A stretch of 64,000 bases of DNA from Flavisolibacter ginsengisoli DSM 18119 (GCF_900129295.1 NZ_FQUU01000001.1:1-64000); one strand, 5' to 3'. Shown: positions 35,178 through 45,483, counted from the first letter of the stretch. Notes: generated by a model from the sequence alone, not told the origin. Translations and numbers: made by a program.

Positions 35178-36014
35178 TTATGCCTCCTTTAGATTTTTAA
35201 GATCTTCCGCTTTTGGCAGCTTAATATCCCCGACAGGAAAAGTCTTCATCATCTGTTCTTCTACAAAACCTGTACACTCAATAGGTGTCATTTTCCAGTT
35301 AGATGGACAATTGCCAACTATCTCTACCAGGCAAGTGCCTTTTTTTAACCTTTGATAATTAAAAGCATTTTGAAGCGCTTTTTTAGTCCTTCTAACACCA
35401 TTGGCATTATTCACAGCCTGCCTCGTTACATAAAATGCACCGGGCAATGGTGCAACCAGTTCTGATATTTTAATAGGGTGTCCATGAATATTTGTATCCC
35501 TGCCTGCAGGACTTGTAGTGGTTTGCATGCCAGTCAAAGTGGTCGGTGCCATCTGACCACTGGTCATTCCATAAACCGCATTATTAATAAAAACAATCAG
35601 AATATTTTCTCCACGATTAATTGCATGAATCGTTTCAGCTATTCCTATGGCTGCAAGGTCCCCATCACCCTGGTAAGTAAATACATATTTATCTGGCAAT
35701 AATCGTTTGATTCCAGTGGCTACAGCAGCTGCCCTTCCATGCGCTGCCTGTTGCATATCAATGTCCATATAATCATAAGCAAATACAGAACAACCAACTG
35801 GTGCCACTCCAATGGTTTGTTCCTGTATATCCATTTCTTCTATTATCTCCATTAAGAGTTTATGAACAAGGCTGTGGTAACATCCAGGACAATAATGCAT
35901 ATCAACATCGATAAGGGTTCCTGGTTTTTGATATACAGTTTCATAGGGCTCACCAATTATATTATTATCCTTTTCCTGGATAATATCAATGTTTGATCTT
36001 TCTTCAATTGTCAT
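35178..36014 (-). CDS. 2-oxoacid:ferredoxin oxidoreductase, beta (thiamine pyrophosphate) subunit
   Basis: 278 residues with the thiamine-pyrophosphate fold: HYCPGCYHSLVHKLL, GVAPVGCSVFAYDYMD, HGRAAAVATGIKRLLPD, and the TPP-motif FTYQGDGDLAAIGIAETIHAINRGENILIVFINNAVYGMTSGQMAPTT (GDGD...NN). It overlaps the alpha-subunit gene by 11 bp. The GQMAPTT segment and the separate gamma subunit are typical of the KOR/VOR branch. Confidence 0.92.
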   Translation of the reverse strand: MTIEERSNIDIIQEKDNNIIGEPYETVYQKPGTLIDVDMHYCPGCYHSLVHKLLMEIIEEMDIQEQTIGVAPVGCSVFAYDYMDIDMQQAAHGRAAAVATGIKRLLPDKYVFTYQGDGDLAAIGIAETIHAINRGENILIVFINNAVYGMTSGQMAPTTLTGMQTTTSPAGRDTNIHGHPIKISELVAPLPGAFYVTRQAVNNANGVRRTKKALQNAFNYQRLKKGTCLVEIVGNCPSNWKMTPIECTGFVEEQMMKTFPVGDIKLPKAEDLKNLKEA

Positions 36015-37074
36015 GGTGATACTTTATTAAAGTTTCTAAATGTTCAGCAATGCTTTCCGGTGTAGGCATCATGCCACCCATTCTTCCATAGAATTCAACC
36101 GGAACCTTTCCATTAACGGCAAGTCTTACATCCTCTACCATTTGTCCACTGTTTAATTCCACACTTAAGACCAGCTTTAATTGCGGCGCCAATTCCGCCA
36201 GGCGTTTTGAGGGATAAGGAAACAAGGTTATGGGTCGCAACAATCCCACCTTAATACCTTTTGCTCTTGAGATATCCATAGCTTTTTGACAGATCCTTGC
36301 ACTTAATCCATAGGCTACAAATAAATATTCAGCATCAGTAGTATTCATTTCCTCAAAACGGACTTCATTTTCCCGCATTAACCTGAACTTAGCTTCCAGT
36401 TTCTGGTTGTGCTGTTCCATTTGTTCAGGCTGAATGAAAAGAGAGGTTATATAATTGCGGCTCCTGGTTTTTGGTTTGCCTATAGTAGCCCAGCTTGATT
36501 TATCCACCCTTGGAGGCTGATAGGCATGGAACTGCACTTTTTCCATCATCTGGCCAATTGCTCCATCAGATAATAGCAATACCGGGTTTCGGTATTTATC
36601 TGCAAGGTCAAATCCAAGGAACACATGATCGGCCATTTCCTGCACTGAAGATGGTGCCAACACAATTAATTTATAATCTCCATGACCACCTCCCTTCACA
36701 GATTGGAAATAATCACCCTGCCCGGGCTGAATGGTTCCCAAACCAGGACCCGCACGATTTACATTTACTACCAGGCAAGGCAATTCAGCACCAGCCATAT
36801 AAGATATACATTCCTGCATCAGGCTTATGCCCGGGGATGATGAGGATGTCATGGCACGAAATCCAGCTCCGGCAGCACCATATACCATATTAATTGATGC
36901 TACTTCACTTTCCGCCTGCAAAACCACACCCCCTCTAACGGGCATTTCACGGGCTAAATATTCCAACACTTCTGATTGAGGTGTGATAGGGTAACCGAAA
37001 TATGCATCACAACCGGCTAGTATAGCCGCTTCAGCCAAGGCTTCGTTACCCTTCATCAATTTAGTTTCTGTCAT
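36004..37074 (-). CDS. vorB: 2-oxoacid:ferredoxin oxidoreductase, alpha subunit (VorB-type)
   Basis: 356 residues covering the pyrimidine-binding domain (MKGNEALAEAAILAGCDAYFGYPITPQSEVLEYL, QAESEVASINMVYGAAGAGFRAMTSSSSPGISLM) and the transketolase C-like domain (DAEYLFVAYGLSARICQKAMD, GIKVGLLRPITLFPYPSKRL). Length and the ITPQSE motif match the subunit usually named VorB, so a branched-chain 2-oxoacid is a good guess, with 2-oxoglutarate the alternative. The ferredoxin subunit gene lies 32 bp upstream. Confidence 0.9.
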   Translation of the reverse strand: MTETKLMKGNEALAEAAILAGCDAYFGYPITPQSEVLEYLAREMPVRGGVVLQAESEVASINMVYGAAGAGFRAMTSSSSPGISLMQECISYMAGAELPCLVVNVNRAGPGLGTIQPGQGDYFQSVKGGGHGDYKLIVLAPSSVQEMADHVFLGFDLADKYRNPVLLLSDGAIGQMMEKVQFHAYQPPRVDKSSWATIGKPKTRSRNYITSLFIQPEQMEQHNQKLEAKFRLMRENEVRFEEMNTTDAEYLFVAYGLSARICQKAMDISRAKGIKVGLLRPITLFPYPSKRLAELAPQLKLVLSVELNSGQMVEDVRLAVNGKVPVEFYGRMGGMMPTPESIAEHLETLIKYHHDN

Positions 37075-37106
37075 AATGCAAATTATTTTTAAGAACTGAT
37101 AGCATA

Positions 37107-37400
37107 CTATTCCTCCTTACCTATAGATTTATCTGCCGATTTTTTCTTAAGTGGCGTTCTATATACTGAGATCACTGCATCAGGGCAAACAAGGGCGCAG
37201 TTGACACAGCCGGTACATAGATCATTATTGGCTACGATGTAGCGATAACCCTTAAGATTAATATGATTGGAAACAGAAAGAACACCCTCCTTACATGCCA
37301 GGGTACATAATTCGCATCCTTTGCATTTTTGAATATTGATCTCAACCTTACCCTTAACCTTTCTTTCTTTTACAGAAGCAGCAATCGTTTGTTGTTCCAT
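37107..37400 (-). CDS. 2-oxoacid:ferredoxin oxidoreductase, 2[4Fe-4S] ferredoxin-like subunit
   Basis: 97 residues with two Cys motifs, CKGCELCTLAC and CTGCVNCALVCP, each binding a [4Fe-4S] cluster. It is the first gene of the four-gene operon (delta, alpha, beta, gamma) and carries electrons from the TPP subunit to the acceptor ferredoxin. A 216-bp gap separates it from the acyl-CoA synthetase gene upstream, so it likely has its own promoter. Confidence 0.9.
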   Translation of the reverse strand: MEQQTIAASVKERKVKGKVEINIQKCKGCELCTLACKEGVLSVSNHINLKGYRYIVANNDLCTGCVNCALVCPDAVISVYRTPLKKKSADKSIGKEE

Positions 37401-37616
37401 GGTAATGGAATTTGGTGAAGTGATAACCTATCCAAATGTCGGCAGAAGCTTTATTGAAATGTAATGGAATTGTCATATGACTGTATGATTATTATCAACT
37501 TTGCAGGTAAATCAATGCTCGAAAAAAATGCAGGTATTAATATCTTATTCAAAATCCGGCAATTAAGAAAAACTTTCATAAAAAGTAAGCAGGGTTATTC
37601 TGTGAAGATTGCCTAA

Positions 37617-39668
37617 TCAAGAAATGCATATACGTGCATCTACAGCGATTAATGATGTAGAGTTGCCAATAAAAGGATTAATATCCATTTCCGTTATTTC
37701 AGGAACCATCTGTAAGAGAGCGCTGATTTTTAAAATAGCATCTACAATAAGTTCTTCATTTACTCCTTCCTTTCCACGTATGCCTTTTATCAAAGGATAT
37801 GATCTTAAATGCCTGATCATTGAAATAGCTTCATCTCTTCCCACCGGCGCAAGTCCTGAAGAAATGTCTTTGAATACTTCTATAAATATGCCTCCCAGGC
37901 CACATAATACCTGGTGGCCAAATTTATCTTCCGCTTTTGCACCAACATAGATTTCAGAACCGGTCAGCTGTTGTTGCATAATAACTCCATTAGCACCCGG
38001 CATGGCTATTAACTTTTCAAAGACCGTTTCTAATAATTGAAAACTGGTAATACCGGGTACAACTCCACCACTATCTGATTTATGCAATATGCCAGAAACC
38101 TTTAAAACAAGTGGAAAGCCTAGTTCATTAGCACTTAACAAAGCTTCCTCTTTTGAAGTTACTACAGCCTGCGCAACTGTGGCTATGCCTGCTGATTGCA
38201 ACAATTCAAACACTTGCCCAGGTTGTAAATATCCTTTTGGAGACTGGTCTATAATTTCTATCGCTTTAGCTTGTTGTATTTTAGGTAGGACCGCCTCAGG
38301 AAAAGGTGGTTTCATTTTGTTAACCCTGCTTAACACATATCCAAAACTTACTTCATCAGTAAAATTCACATGACCCATGGATTGAAAATGACTTACTTCT
38401 TCTGCTGCCTGGATGGCTGATGGGAGAATTGGGAATATGGGTTTACGGGAAGTACGCATTTTTTCATGCAACAACATATAAACATCATCCACACTCCACA
38501 TACCCGTTGTTCCAAATACAACAACTGCCGCATCAATTTCTTCAAAATCATTTTCTACCGCATCCAATATTTCTCCCAGTTGTTCGGCAGTTCCGGTTGC
38601 CAGAAAATCAATTGGATTAGATACTGTTGATCCGGGATACAGCTTCGACAATAACATGGCTGCTTTATCCCCCTGGAGTTGCGGCACTTTCATTCCATTT
38701 TTTACCAGGATATCTGTCAACATCACCCCTGGACCTCCTGCATGTGTGATCACTGCAATACGATCGCCCTTCAGTGGTGGAATAGTGAAAATAGCAGCAA
38801 CATAAACCAGTTCTACACGGCTATAGCACCTGATAATGCCTGCCTTTCTAAACAAGGCACTGACTGCAGAATTAGAACCGGCGAGAGCCCCGGTATGTGA
38901 AGAAACCGCTCTTGATCCAGCCTCAGTGTTTCCTGATTTAATAGCCGCAATCCTGCACCCCTTATTTACCAGTGACCGCGCATGCTTTAAAAAACGTTTT
39001 GGATCAGTAATTTGCTCCATGTAAAGGAGCTTTATTTTTGAACTTCTCTTTTCATCAAAGGTTTCATCCCAATACTGTAGTACATCCTCTACTCCCACTT
39101 GTGCACTGTTTCCAACAGAGAAAATATCCCGGAACTTTAATCCCCTGGGAATAGCCATCTCAAGAATATAAACCATTGTTGCACCAGAAGCAGACACACA
39201 ATCACATCCCTTTGGATCGTAGGCAGGAATAGGGCCTGCAAAGACTCCCTTGTATGTTCCTGTGATCACACCAATACAATTAGGCCCTACCAATGTACCA
39301 CCAACATCATTCACAATTTTAACACAGCGCTTTTCCAGGCATTTGCCCTCTGCACCTGTTTCACTAAATCCTGCCGAAAACAAAATAAAGGCCTTACATT
39401 TTTTTTCGTATGCCAGTATTCTCATCACAGCCTCCACCTGGTTAGCAGGGATGGCTATAATAGCAAGGCTAACCTCTGGTATTAAATTGCAGTTTGCAAA
39501 ACAGGGAACGCCCTGCACTTCCCTTTCTTTTGGATTAACCCCAAATATTTTCCCTGCAAAATTATTTTTTAGAATATTATATAAGACCTTTCCCCCTGGT
39601 TTCGAAGTGTCATTAGAGGCACCTACAATCACTATGCTTTCAGGATCTAATAATTCTTTTGTGATCAT
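37617..39668 (-). CDS. ADP-forming acyl-CoA (acetyl-CoA) synthetase, fused alpha-beta
   Basis: 683 residues. CoA-binding domain first (SIVIVGASNDTSKPGGKVLYNIL), two succinyl-CoA-ligase-like domains (GPNCIGVI, FSVGNSAQVGVEDVL, then SHTGALAGSNSAV where the phosphorylated His is expected), and an ATP-grasp domain at the end (GFPLVLKVSGILHKSDSGGVVPGI, MQQQLTGSEIYVGAKAEDKFG, DINPF). It turns acyl-CoA plus ADP and phosphate into free acid, CoA and ATP. Beside the oxidoreductase it could complete substrate-level phosphorylation from 2-oxoacids. Confidence 0.88.
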   Translation of the reverse strand: MITKELLDPESIVIVGASNDTSKPGGKVLYNILKNNFAGKIFGVNPKEREVQGVPCFANCNLIPEVSLAIIAIPANQVEAVMRILAYEKKCKAFILFSAGFSETGAEGKCLEKRCVKIVNDVGGTLVGPNCIGVITGTYKGVFAGPIPAYDPKGCDCVSASGATMVYILEMAIPRGLKFRDIFSVGNSAQVGVEDVLQYWDETFDEKRSSKIKLLYMEQITDPKRFLKHARSLVNKGCRIAAIKSGNTEAGSRAVSSHTGALAGSNSAVSALFRKAGIIRCYSRVELVYVAAIFTIPPLKGDRIAVITHAGGPGVMLTDILVKNGMKVPQLQGDKAAMLLSKLYPGSTVSNPIDFLATGTAEQLGEILDAVENDFEEIDAAVVVFGTTGMWSVDDVYMLLHEKMRTSRKPIFPILPSAIQAAEEVSHFQSMGHVNFTDEVSFGYVLSRVNKMKPPFPEAVLPKIQQAKAIEIIDQSPKGYLQPGQVFELLQSAGIATVAQAVVTSKEEALLSANELGFPLVLKVSGILHKSDSGGVVPGITSFQLLETVFEKLIAMPGANGVIMQQQLTGSEIYVGAKAEDKFGHQVLCGLGGIFIEVFKDISSGLAPVGRDEAISMIRHLRSYPLIKGIRGKEGVNEELIVDAILKISALLQMVPEITEMDINPFIGNSTSLIAVDARICIS

Positions 39669-39771
39669 ACTTAAAATCAGCCTGGGCCGACTGGCCTAAA
39701 GTAAACTTTAGCTGGTTTACAAAACCTGATAAGCATCAGTTGGTGAAGCAGCATAGATCAGGGCGGAAATT

Positions 39772-40893
39772 CTATTTATAAATATTTCCCAGGTCTTTTT
39801 CAAAAAGCGTATAGGGATCATTATAGAATTTTATGAAATCAGGCACGCTGTTGTGCCCGGGGAATGGAGCATAATAATGCGTAGGACTTTGTGCATCATT
39901 GCGCCATACCAACACATAACAAAGTTGCTTATTCCCTGAATGCATAACTTTGAGCAACACTTCCATCCACCAATTAGGGTTAGGCAAAGACTCAAGCCCC
40001 GTTTCTGTAAATGCTGCTAATTTCCCATTCTTACGTGCATAATCACTTATAATCTGGAGCTTTTTTGATGCCTGGTCCAAATTGTAACCATCCCTGCCCA
40101 TATCTCCATAATTATCCATTCCTAACAGGTCAACCCAACCATCACCCGGGTATCTTTCAAGGTATTCAGCAGTGGTTGTAAATTTATTATCAGGAGAAAA
40201 AGCATAGATGAAATTGTGCACACCCATAGAATCTCTTAAATAGGAGACGGTAAATTGCCATAAACTTATAAATTCCTCTCTTGTGCAATGAGGCTTTCCC
40301 CACCAGAACCATTCGCCATCAAACTCATGGAATGGCCGGAAAATCATAGGAACAAGCTTTCCATCCGCACCTCTTGTATTATTTGCCCAGTTGGCAATAC
40401 TCCTTAGAATTTCCTTGTAAGTATCATGCGCTTTACCACCTGGTATTATGTATTTAACTGCAGGAAGAGAAACCGAATCTTTCCAATAAAATCCTCCTGT
40501 CGATACAGGGTTAGGAAAATGCCAGGCAACAGTAATAATACCACCCCTGTTATAAGTATCAATTACTGTTTTCCTTACCTCTGTTTTTGTTTTTTCAACA
40601 TCCGCGGCAGGTCGTCCGCTAAATCCACTAAGATCCACCCCTATTACTCCCGGATGGCTACCCGTCACAGACTTCACATCTGACCTGTTCTCATCCCCTA
40701 CCCAACCATGTCCATATTCAGTAGCATGCTGATGTCCAAACACCGTATGGTGCTTTGCTAATTTCTTCAAATTCTTATATAAAGCTTTCGTTTCCTTTGT
40801 AGCCTTTGCATCAACAGGTCCTTGGGACTGCGCCATGACGAAATGGCTAGCTGAAATGCTTAATACCAGGATCAGCAAACGGGTATGGATCAT
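39772..40893 (-). CDS. secreted GH26 beta-mannanase
   Basis: 373 residues from the ATG at 40893, giving a signal peptide ending VMAQ. The GH26 barrel has its catalytic pair: acid/base E190 in RPFHEFDGEWFWWG and nucleophile E297 in AAFTETGLE. The early GHQHATEYGHGW block and IITVAWHFPNP are further family marks. It hydrolyses beta-1,4-mannan, exported by Sec. It is divergent from the phosphotransferase-type gene (starts about 106 bp apart) and not visibly linked to the LacI regulon. Confidence 0.92.
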   Translation of the reverse strand: MIHTRLLILVLSISASHFVMAQSQGPVDAKATKETKALYKNLKKLAKHHTVFGHQHATEYGHGWVGDENRSDVKSVTGSHPGVIGVDLSGFSGRPAADVEKTKTEVRKTVIDTYNRGGIITVAWHFPNPVSTGGFYWKDSVSLPAVKYIIPGGKAHDTYKEILRSIANWANNTRGADGKLVPMIFRPFHEFDGEWFWWGKPHCTREEFISLWQFTVSYLRDSMGVHNFIYAFSPDNKFTTTAEYLERYPGDGWVDLLGMDNYGDMGRDGYNLDQASKKLQIISDYARKNGKLAAFTETGLESLPNPNWWMEVLLKVMHSGNKQLCYVLVWRNDAQSPTHYYAPFPGHNSVPDFIKFYNDPYTLFEKDLGNIYK

Positions 40894-40999
40894 ACATGAA
40901 ATGTTTTTATACCGTAATTTAATAAACACATTGTATTCCTGCGAGATATATTATCTTGAATCTCCAAAGGTGGATAGCGTTGTATTCACAAGCTTACAT

Positions 41000-43372
41000 A
41001 TGAAATTCAGGCAACTCTTTTTATTCCTTCTTGCATTTTCTTTCCAGGTTGGGTTACTTGCCCAAACCAGACCTTCCTGCCTTGCTAGCAAAAAAATCAT
41101 ATACCATAGTTCTAAGGCTGCAGAAGTATACCTGGTATGGGGCATCAATTATTGGCAAACTCCCTCTTCCCTTTTGCTTCCGAAAAACAGCATCATTAAA
41201 AATAAATTCGCTTACACCCCTCTGGTAAGATCCGGTAACAATTATACCGTTTCTATTACCATTCCCTGTGATACAAGGCTTGATTATTATTTCTGGATAT
41301 CAAAAGATAACAAAGGAAATACAGTGGATGGTTGGGATACCAATAATAACAACAATTACTATACGGTCAATGGCAATAATGAAAATATAGATATAAGCGA
41401 TACCAATTTAAAATTTTATAATAAACCTTTTTCAATCATTGAAAAGGGAAAACTATTTCTCTTTTTTTCATTCTTTGCATTCCTTATTGCCGCAGCCTGG
41501 TACCGTAAAACCAGGAATGTAAAAGCATATAATTTTTTACCGGGCTTATTCCTCACAGCACTGGTCTTTATTGTACTTTCCAGGTTTGAAATTTCAGGCT
41601 ATTCGAAGTTATCCTTTCCTATTTCTATTGGCACTTTGTTTCCAGACCTGGTTTGGCTGGCTCTGGTATTAATTTTCACCGCGTTACTGCAATACATTTT
41701 CAGAAATAGAAAAAGCTTTTCTATAAGTATAGTGATTGGTTACGGCATTATACTTTTGATTTCCATCGGCATTTCTTTACTAAATATTGAAGTTGTCAGG
41801 CAATTAGGCACACCTTTTAGCTATAAATGGCTTTATTATTCCGATTTTCTTAAAGGCAATGATGCGCAGGTTGGTGCTGCTAAAACATTAACCCCATGGT
41901 ATATCAAAAACTTATTAGCGCTCCTTTCCAGCTTTGTGTTGCTTGGTTTTGCAGTATCTATCCTATTCTCCCAGTTCCGCCAATTTAAGTCAGGCAGGAT
42001 TGCTTTTTATTGCATCCTGTTTCTTACTGTCATTGCAAGCTATGGGCTATACCTTAACTTGCATTTTCCATCTTCAAAAATTCAGAACCCGGTATTTGCT
42101 TTTGTTTCTTCAATGGTTGACCCTCCCGGCAAAAACAAATTGTCGAAAATGCCAATTCCTGATTCCGTTAAAAGTTATTTCACACCTGCACAAGCGCCAA
42201 TTAGTAATACCATCTATGACAGTCTACATCCAATAGAAAATGTCATTGTTTTCGTTTCTGAATCGACACCTTCCCGGTATATCAGTTTGTATGATTCCTT
42301 ATATAATTGCACACCTGGCTTAAAGAAATGGCAATCTATATCCAGGATGTATAGTAATATGTATGCCCACATTCCCAGTACACCCAACTCAATGCTTTCC
42401 ATATTATCCGGTATATATCCCATGATCGATTACAGGTCGGCATTGCTTGAAAAGGTTCAATTACCCTCACCTTCGCTACCACAATTATTAAGATCAAAGG
42501 ATTGGAAAACATCATTATTCTTTTCATCAGATCTTGATTATGCTGGTATGCGTAAATATGCCACAGCTCAAAATTTTACTACCGTTGAAGACAACCGCTC
42601 TATACCATGCAAACAAACATATACAGTAACGCATTCAAATATCGACGGCCTGGATGATTCCTGTATTGTTACCAGGTATTTGGATTGGCTGCGAAATAGC
42701 CAGGGGCAAAAGACATTTAGCCTGCTATGGACAAATCAAACACACAACCCGTACTATACTGTTACAAATGTTCACTATAGCAGCGATGAAACATTAAACA
42801 GGTATCTTAACGCCCTGCATCATACTGATAAAGTTTTTGACCAGCTATTGACCTCCTTAAGCAAGGCAGGCACCTTAAACAAAACTCTTGTCATATTTAT
42901 TGCAGATCACGGTGAAGCATTTAATACGCACGACCAGAAATTACATGCCTCAAAGGTTTACGAAGAAAATGTTCACATTCCATGCATATTGTACAATCCT
43001 CTATTATTTAATGGTAAAAGCAATAATGATATATACGGCCTGGTAGATATAGCACCCACGGTTGCCCAGGTTTTAGGCATGAATATACCATCTCACTGGC
43101 AGGGCAATAGTTTGCTTACAAATAAAAATAAATCCTCCCGGACATTTTTCATCAGTCCCTATACTGACCTTTTAATGGGTACGCGTCATGGCAAGTGGAA
43201 ATATATTTATAATGTTGATACAGAAGAGGAAGAGTTATTTGACCTTGATACGGACCCCGCGGAATTAAATAACAGAAAGAATGAATTCAGTCAAATAGCC
43301 TTGCAGGAAAAACAAATGCTGGGCGGATGGTTACAATATGTAGATGGTAATTATAAAGCCTGGTCTAAGTAA
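41000..43372 (+). CDS. membrane alkaline-phosphatase-superfamily protein (LTA-synthase/sulfatase type) with N-terminal beta domain
   Basis: 790 residues from the ATG at 41000 (signal peptide MKFRQLFLFLLAFSFQVGLLAQ); longer starts would run into the divergent GH26 gene. Residues 25-130 form a beta domain like a starch-binding/CBM48 fold (AEVYLVWGINYW, DYYFWISKDNKGNTVDGWDTN). About six membrane spans follow (150-390), then the catalytic domain from about 420: VFVSESTPSRY (metal-binding Glu, candidate nucleophile Thr), HIPSTPNSMLSILSGIYP, IADHGEAFNTHDQKLHASKVYEENVHIPCILY. It resembles LtaS/EptA-type transferases that move phospho-headgroups to lipid or glycan. Acceptor unknown. Confidence 0.75.
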   Translation: MKFRQLFLFLLAFSFQVGLLAQTRPSCLASKKIIYHSSKAAEVYLVWGINYWQTPSSLLLPKNSIIKNKFAYTPLVRSGNNYTVSITIPCDTRLDYYFWISKDNKGNTVDGWDTNNNNNYYTVNGNNENIDISDTNLKFYNKPFSIIEKGKLFLFFSFFAFLIAAAWYRKTRNVKAYNFLPGLFLTALVFIVLSRFEISGYSKLSFPISIGTLFPDLVWLALVLIFTALLQYIFRNRKSFSISIVIGYGIILLISIGISLLNIEVVRQLGTPFSYKWLYYSDFLKGNDAQVGAAKTLTPWYIKNLLALLSSFVLLGFAVSILFSQFRQFKSGRIAFYCILFLTVIASYGLYLNLHFPSSKIQNPVFAFVSSMVDPPGKNKLSKMPIPDSVKSYFTPAQAPISNTIYDSLHPIENVIVFVSESTPSRYISLYDSLYNCTPGLKKWQSISRMYSNMYAHIPSTPNSMLSILSGIYPMIDYRSALLEKVQLPSPSLPQLLRSKDWKTSLFFSSDLDYAGMRKYATAQNFTTVEDNRSIPCKQTYTVTHSNIDGLDDSCIVTRYLDWLRNSQGQKTFSLLWTNQTHNPYYTVTNVHYSSDETLNRYLNALHHTDKVFDQLLTSLSKAGTLNKTLVIFIADHGEAFNTHDQKLHASKVYEENVHIPCILYNPLLFNGKSNNDIYGLVDIAPTVAQVLGMNIPSHWQGNSLLTNKNKSSRTFFISPYTDLLMGTRHGKWKYIYNVDTEEEELFDLDTDPAELNNRKNEFSQIALQEKQMLGGWLQYVDGNYKAWSK

Positions 43373-43509
43373 AAAAAATGATACTGTATTCCTGCCTCTG
43401 TTTATAAGGTTTTATTCCTGGCCTTATTCGGTAAAAGATGGCTTTTGAATGTTTAAAACGTGGTTAACAGGCTTAAGAATCCTATACCTTTGCCGCTTAT
43501 TTACGTTTA

Positions 43510-45483
43510 ATGTCAAGATCACATAACAGGGTTACAGTTGCCGGATTACTTATCGCATTAGGGATTATTTACGGCGATATAGGCACTTCTCCTCTTTACG
43601 TACTCAATGCCATTACAAGTGGAAAGGTCATTTCGGAAGAATTGATCATAGGAGCATTATCCTGTATCATATGGACACTGACCCTTCAAACCACAATAAA
43701 GTACGTTATTCTTACACTGCAGGCTGATAACCGTGGTGAGGGGGGCGTCTTCTCATTATATGCACTTGTGCGGAGACGAAAAAAATGGCTTGTCATTCCA
43801 GCTATGATTGGAGGTGCTGCCTTGCTGGCTGATGGAATGATCACTCCACCCATTTCTGTTACTTCTGCTATTGAAGGTTTAAAACAGGTGCCTTCTCTTT
43901 CGCACATAAGCCAGGGCACTATTGTATATATAGTAATAGGAATACTTTCATTCTTATTCTTTATACAGCAGTTTGGAACCGCTTTTATAGGCAGGTTCTT
44001 TGGCCCGCTCATGAGCATTTGGTTTATTATGTTGGCACTATTGGGCGTAATACATTTTGCAGATGATATGCATGTATTTCGTGCCTTAAACCCCTACTAC
44101 GGAATAAAGTTGTTGGCTACTTATCCCGGCGGGTTTTATATTTTGGGGGGCGTCTTTCTTTGCACGACGGGTGCTGAAGCATTGTATTCAGATCTTGGAC
44201 ATTGCGGCAAATGGAATATCCGTTATTCCTGGGTGTTTGTAAAGACCTGCCTGATTTTAAATTATTTTGGGCAAGGGGCCTGGCTTTTAAGCAACTATAA
44301 TGGCAAACGTATTACTGCATCATTGATAGAATCTGGTTTTAATCCTTTCTATGGATTGATGCCGCACTGGTTTCTTTATTTCGGCATTGCTATAGCAACA
44401 GCTGCAGCCATTATTGCCAGCCAGGCATTAATATCAGGGTCTTTCACCCTGATCAGTGAATCTATAAGGCTCAACCTGTGGCCTAAATTAAGGATCGTTT
44501 ACCCAACTGAAGCAAGAGGCCAACTCTTTATCCCTGCTATCAATTTTATTCTTTTTTTAGGTTGCATCGGAATTGTTTTGCATTTTAAAAAGGCATCCAA
44601 TATGGAGGCTGCGTATGGACTTGCCATCACCTTATGCATGATCGCTACTTCTATTCTTTTTGCCAACTACCTGGTTCTTCATCGTGCTAAAAGGCCCATT
44701 GTTTACTTGTACCTGGCTGTTTATTTCACTTTAGAATTCAGCTTTTTATTTGCCAACATGGAAAAGTTTCCCCATGGAGGTTACGTAACAGTGATCATTG
44801 GAGGTTTATTATTCCTGGTAATGTTTAATTGGTTCAAAGCCCGGAAGATCAAAAACAGGTACATAGAATTCGTCAAGCTGGAGAATTATATTCCAAAGAT
44901 CCAGGAGTTGAGCAATGATCGTAGCGTACCCAAGTATTCCACTCACCTTGTTTACCTAACCAGTGCAGATAATCCAAATGAAATTGAACATAAGATCATT
45001 TATTCCATTCTAAATAAGAAGCCAAAAAGAGCTGATATATATTGGCTTGTTCATGTGGATACCCTTGATGATCCCTATACTTCTGAATATTCTGTAGAGC
45101 ATATCATTCCTAATGATATTATCAGGGTTGAGTTCAGGCTGGGTTTCAGGGTTCAACCCAGGATCAACCTGCTGTTTAAAAAAGTGGTAGAGGACCTTGT
45201 AAAAAACAGGGAAGTGAATGTAATCAGCAGGTATGAAAGCCTGGAAAAAACAAATACCATAGGCGACTTTCAGTTCATAGTTATGGAAAAATACTTAAGC
45301 CAGGATAATGATCTTCCAATTTTTGAACGATTGGTAATGAAAGTACATTTCTGGCTAAAAGCTATTAGCCTTTCAGAAGAAAAAGGTTTTGGACTTGACC
45401 TCAGTAATGTAACAGTAGAAAAATTCCCTCTTATTGTAGCACCAGTAACCAATGTAAGGCTAAAGCGAATTGAAAAGGGCTGA
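43510..45483 (+). CDS. kup: Kup-type potassium transporter
   Basis: 657 residues. The N-terminal GIIYGDIGTSPLYVL is the family signature, followed by about twelve membrane helices (GAALLADGMITPPISV, GGVFLCTTGAEALYSDLGHCGK, GQGAWLL) and a C-terminal cytosolic domain (YSTHLVYLTSADNPNEIEHKIIYSI). It takes up K+ with protons. Length fits the family and no motif is missing. It appears monocistronic; a GGGGC-stem hairpin 250 nt downstream may be its terminator. Confidence 0.95.
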   Translation: MSRSHNRVTVAGLLIALGIIYGDIGTSPLYVLNAITSGKVISEELIIGALSCIIWTLTLQTTIKYVILTLQADNRGEGGVFSLYALVRRRKKWLVIPAMIGGAALLADGMITPPISVTSAIEGLKQVPSLSHISQGTIVYIVIGILSFLFFIQQFGTAFIGRFFGPLMSIWFIMLALLGVIHFADDMHVFRALNPYYGIKLLATYPGGFYILGGVFLCTTGAEALYSDLGHCGKWNIRYSWVFVKTCLILNYFGQGAWLLSNYNGKRITASLIESGFNPFYGLMPHWFLYFGIAIATAAAIIASQALISGSFTLISESIRLNLWPKLRIVYPTEARGQLFIPAINFILFLGCIGIVLHFKKASNMEAAYGLAITLCMIATSILFANYLVLHRAKRPIVYLYLAVYFTLEFSFLFANMEKFPHGGYVTVIIGGLLFLVMFNWFKARKIKNRYIEFVKLENYIPKIQELSNDRSVPKYSTHLVYLTSADNPNEIEHKIIYSILNKKPKRADIYWLVHVDTLDDPYTSEYSVEHIIPNDIIRVEFRLGFRVQPRINLLFKKVVEDLVKNREVNVISRYESLEKTNTIGDFQFIVMEKYLSQDNDLPIFERLVMKVHFWLKAISLSEEKGFGLDLSNVTVEKFPLIVAPVTNVRLKRIEKG

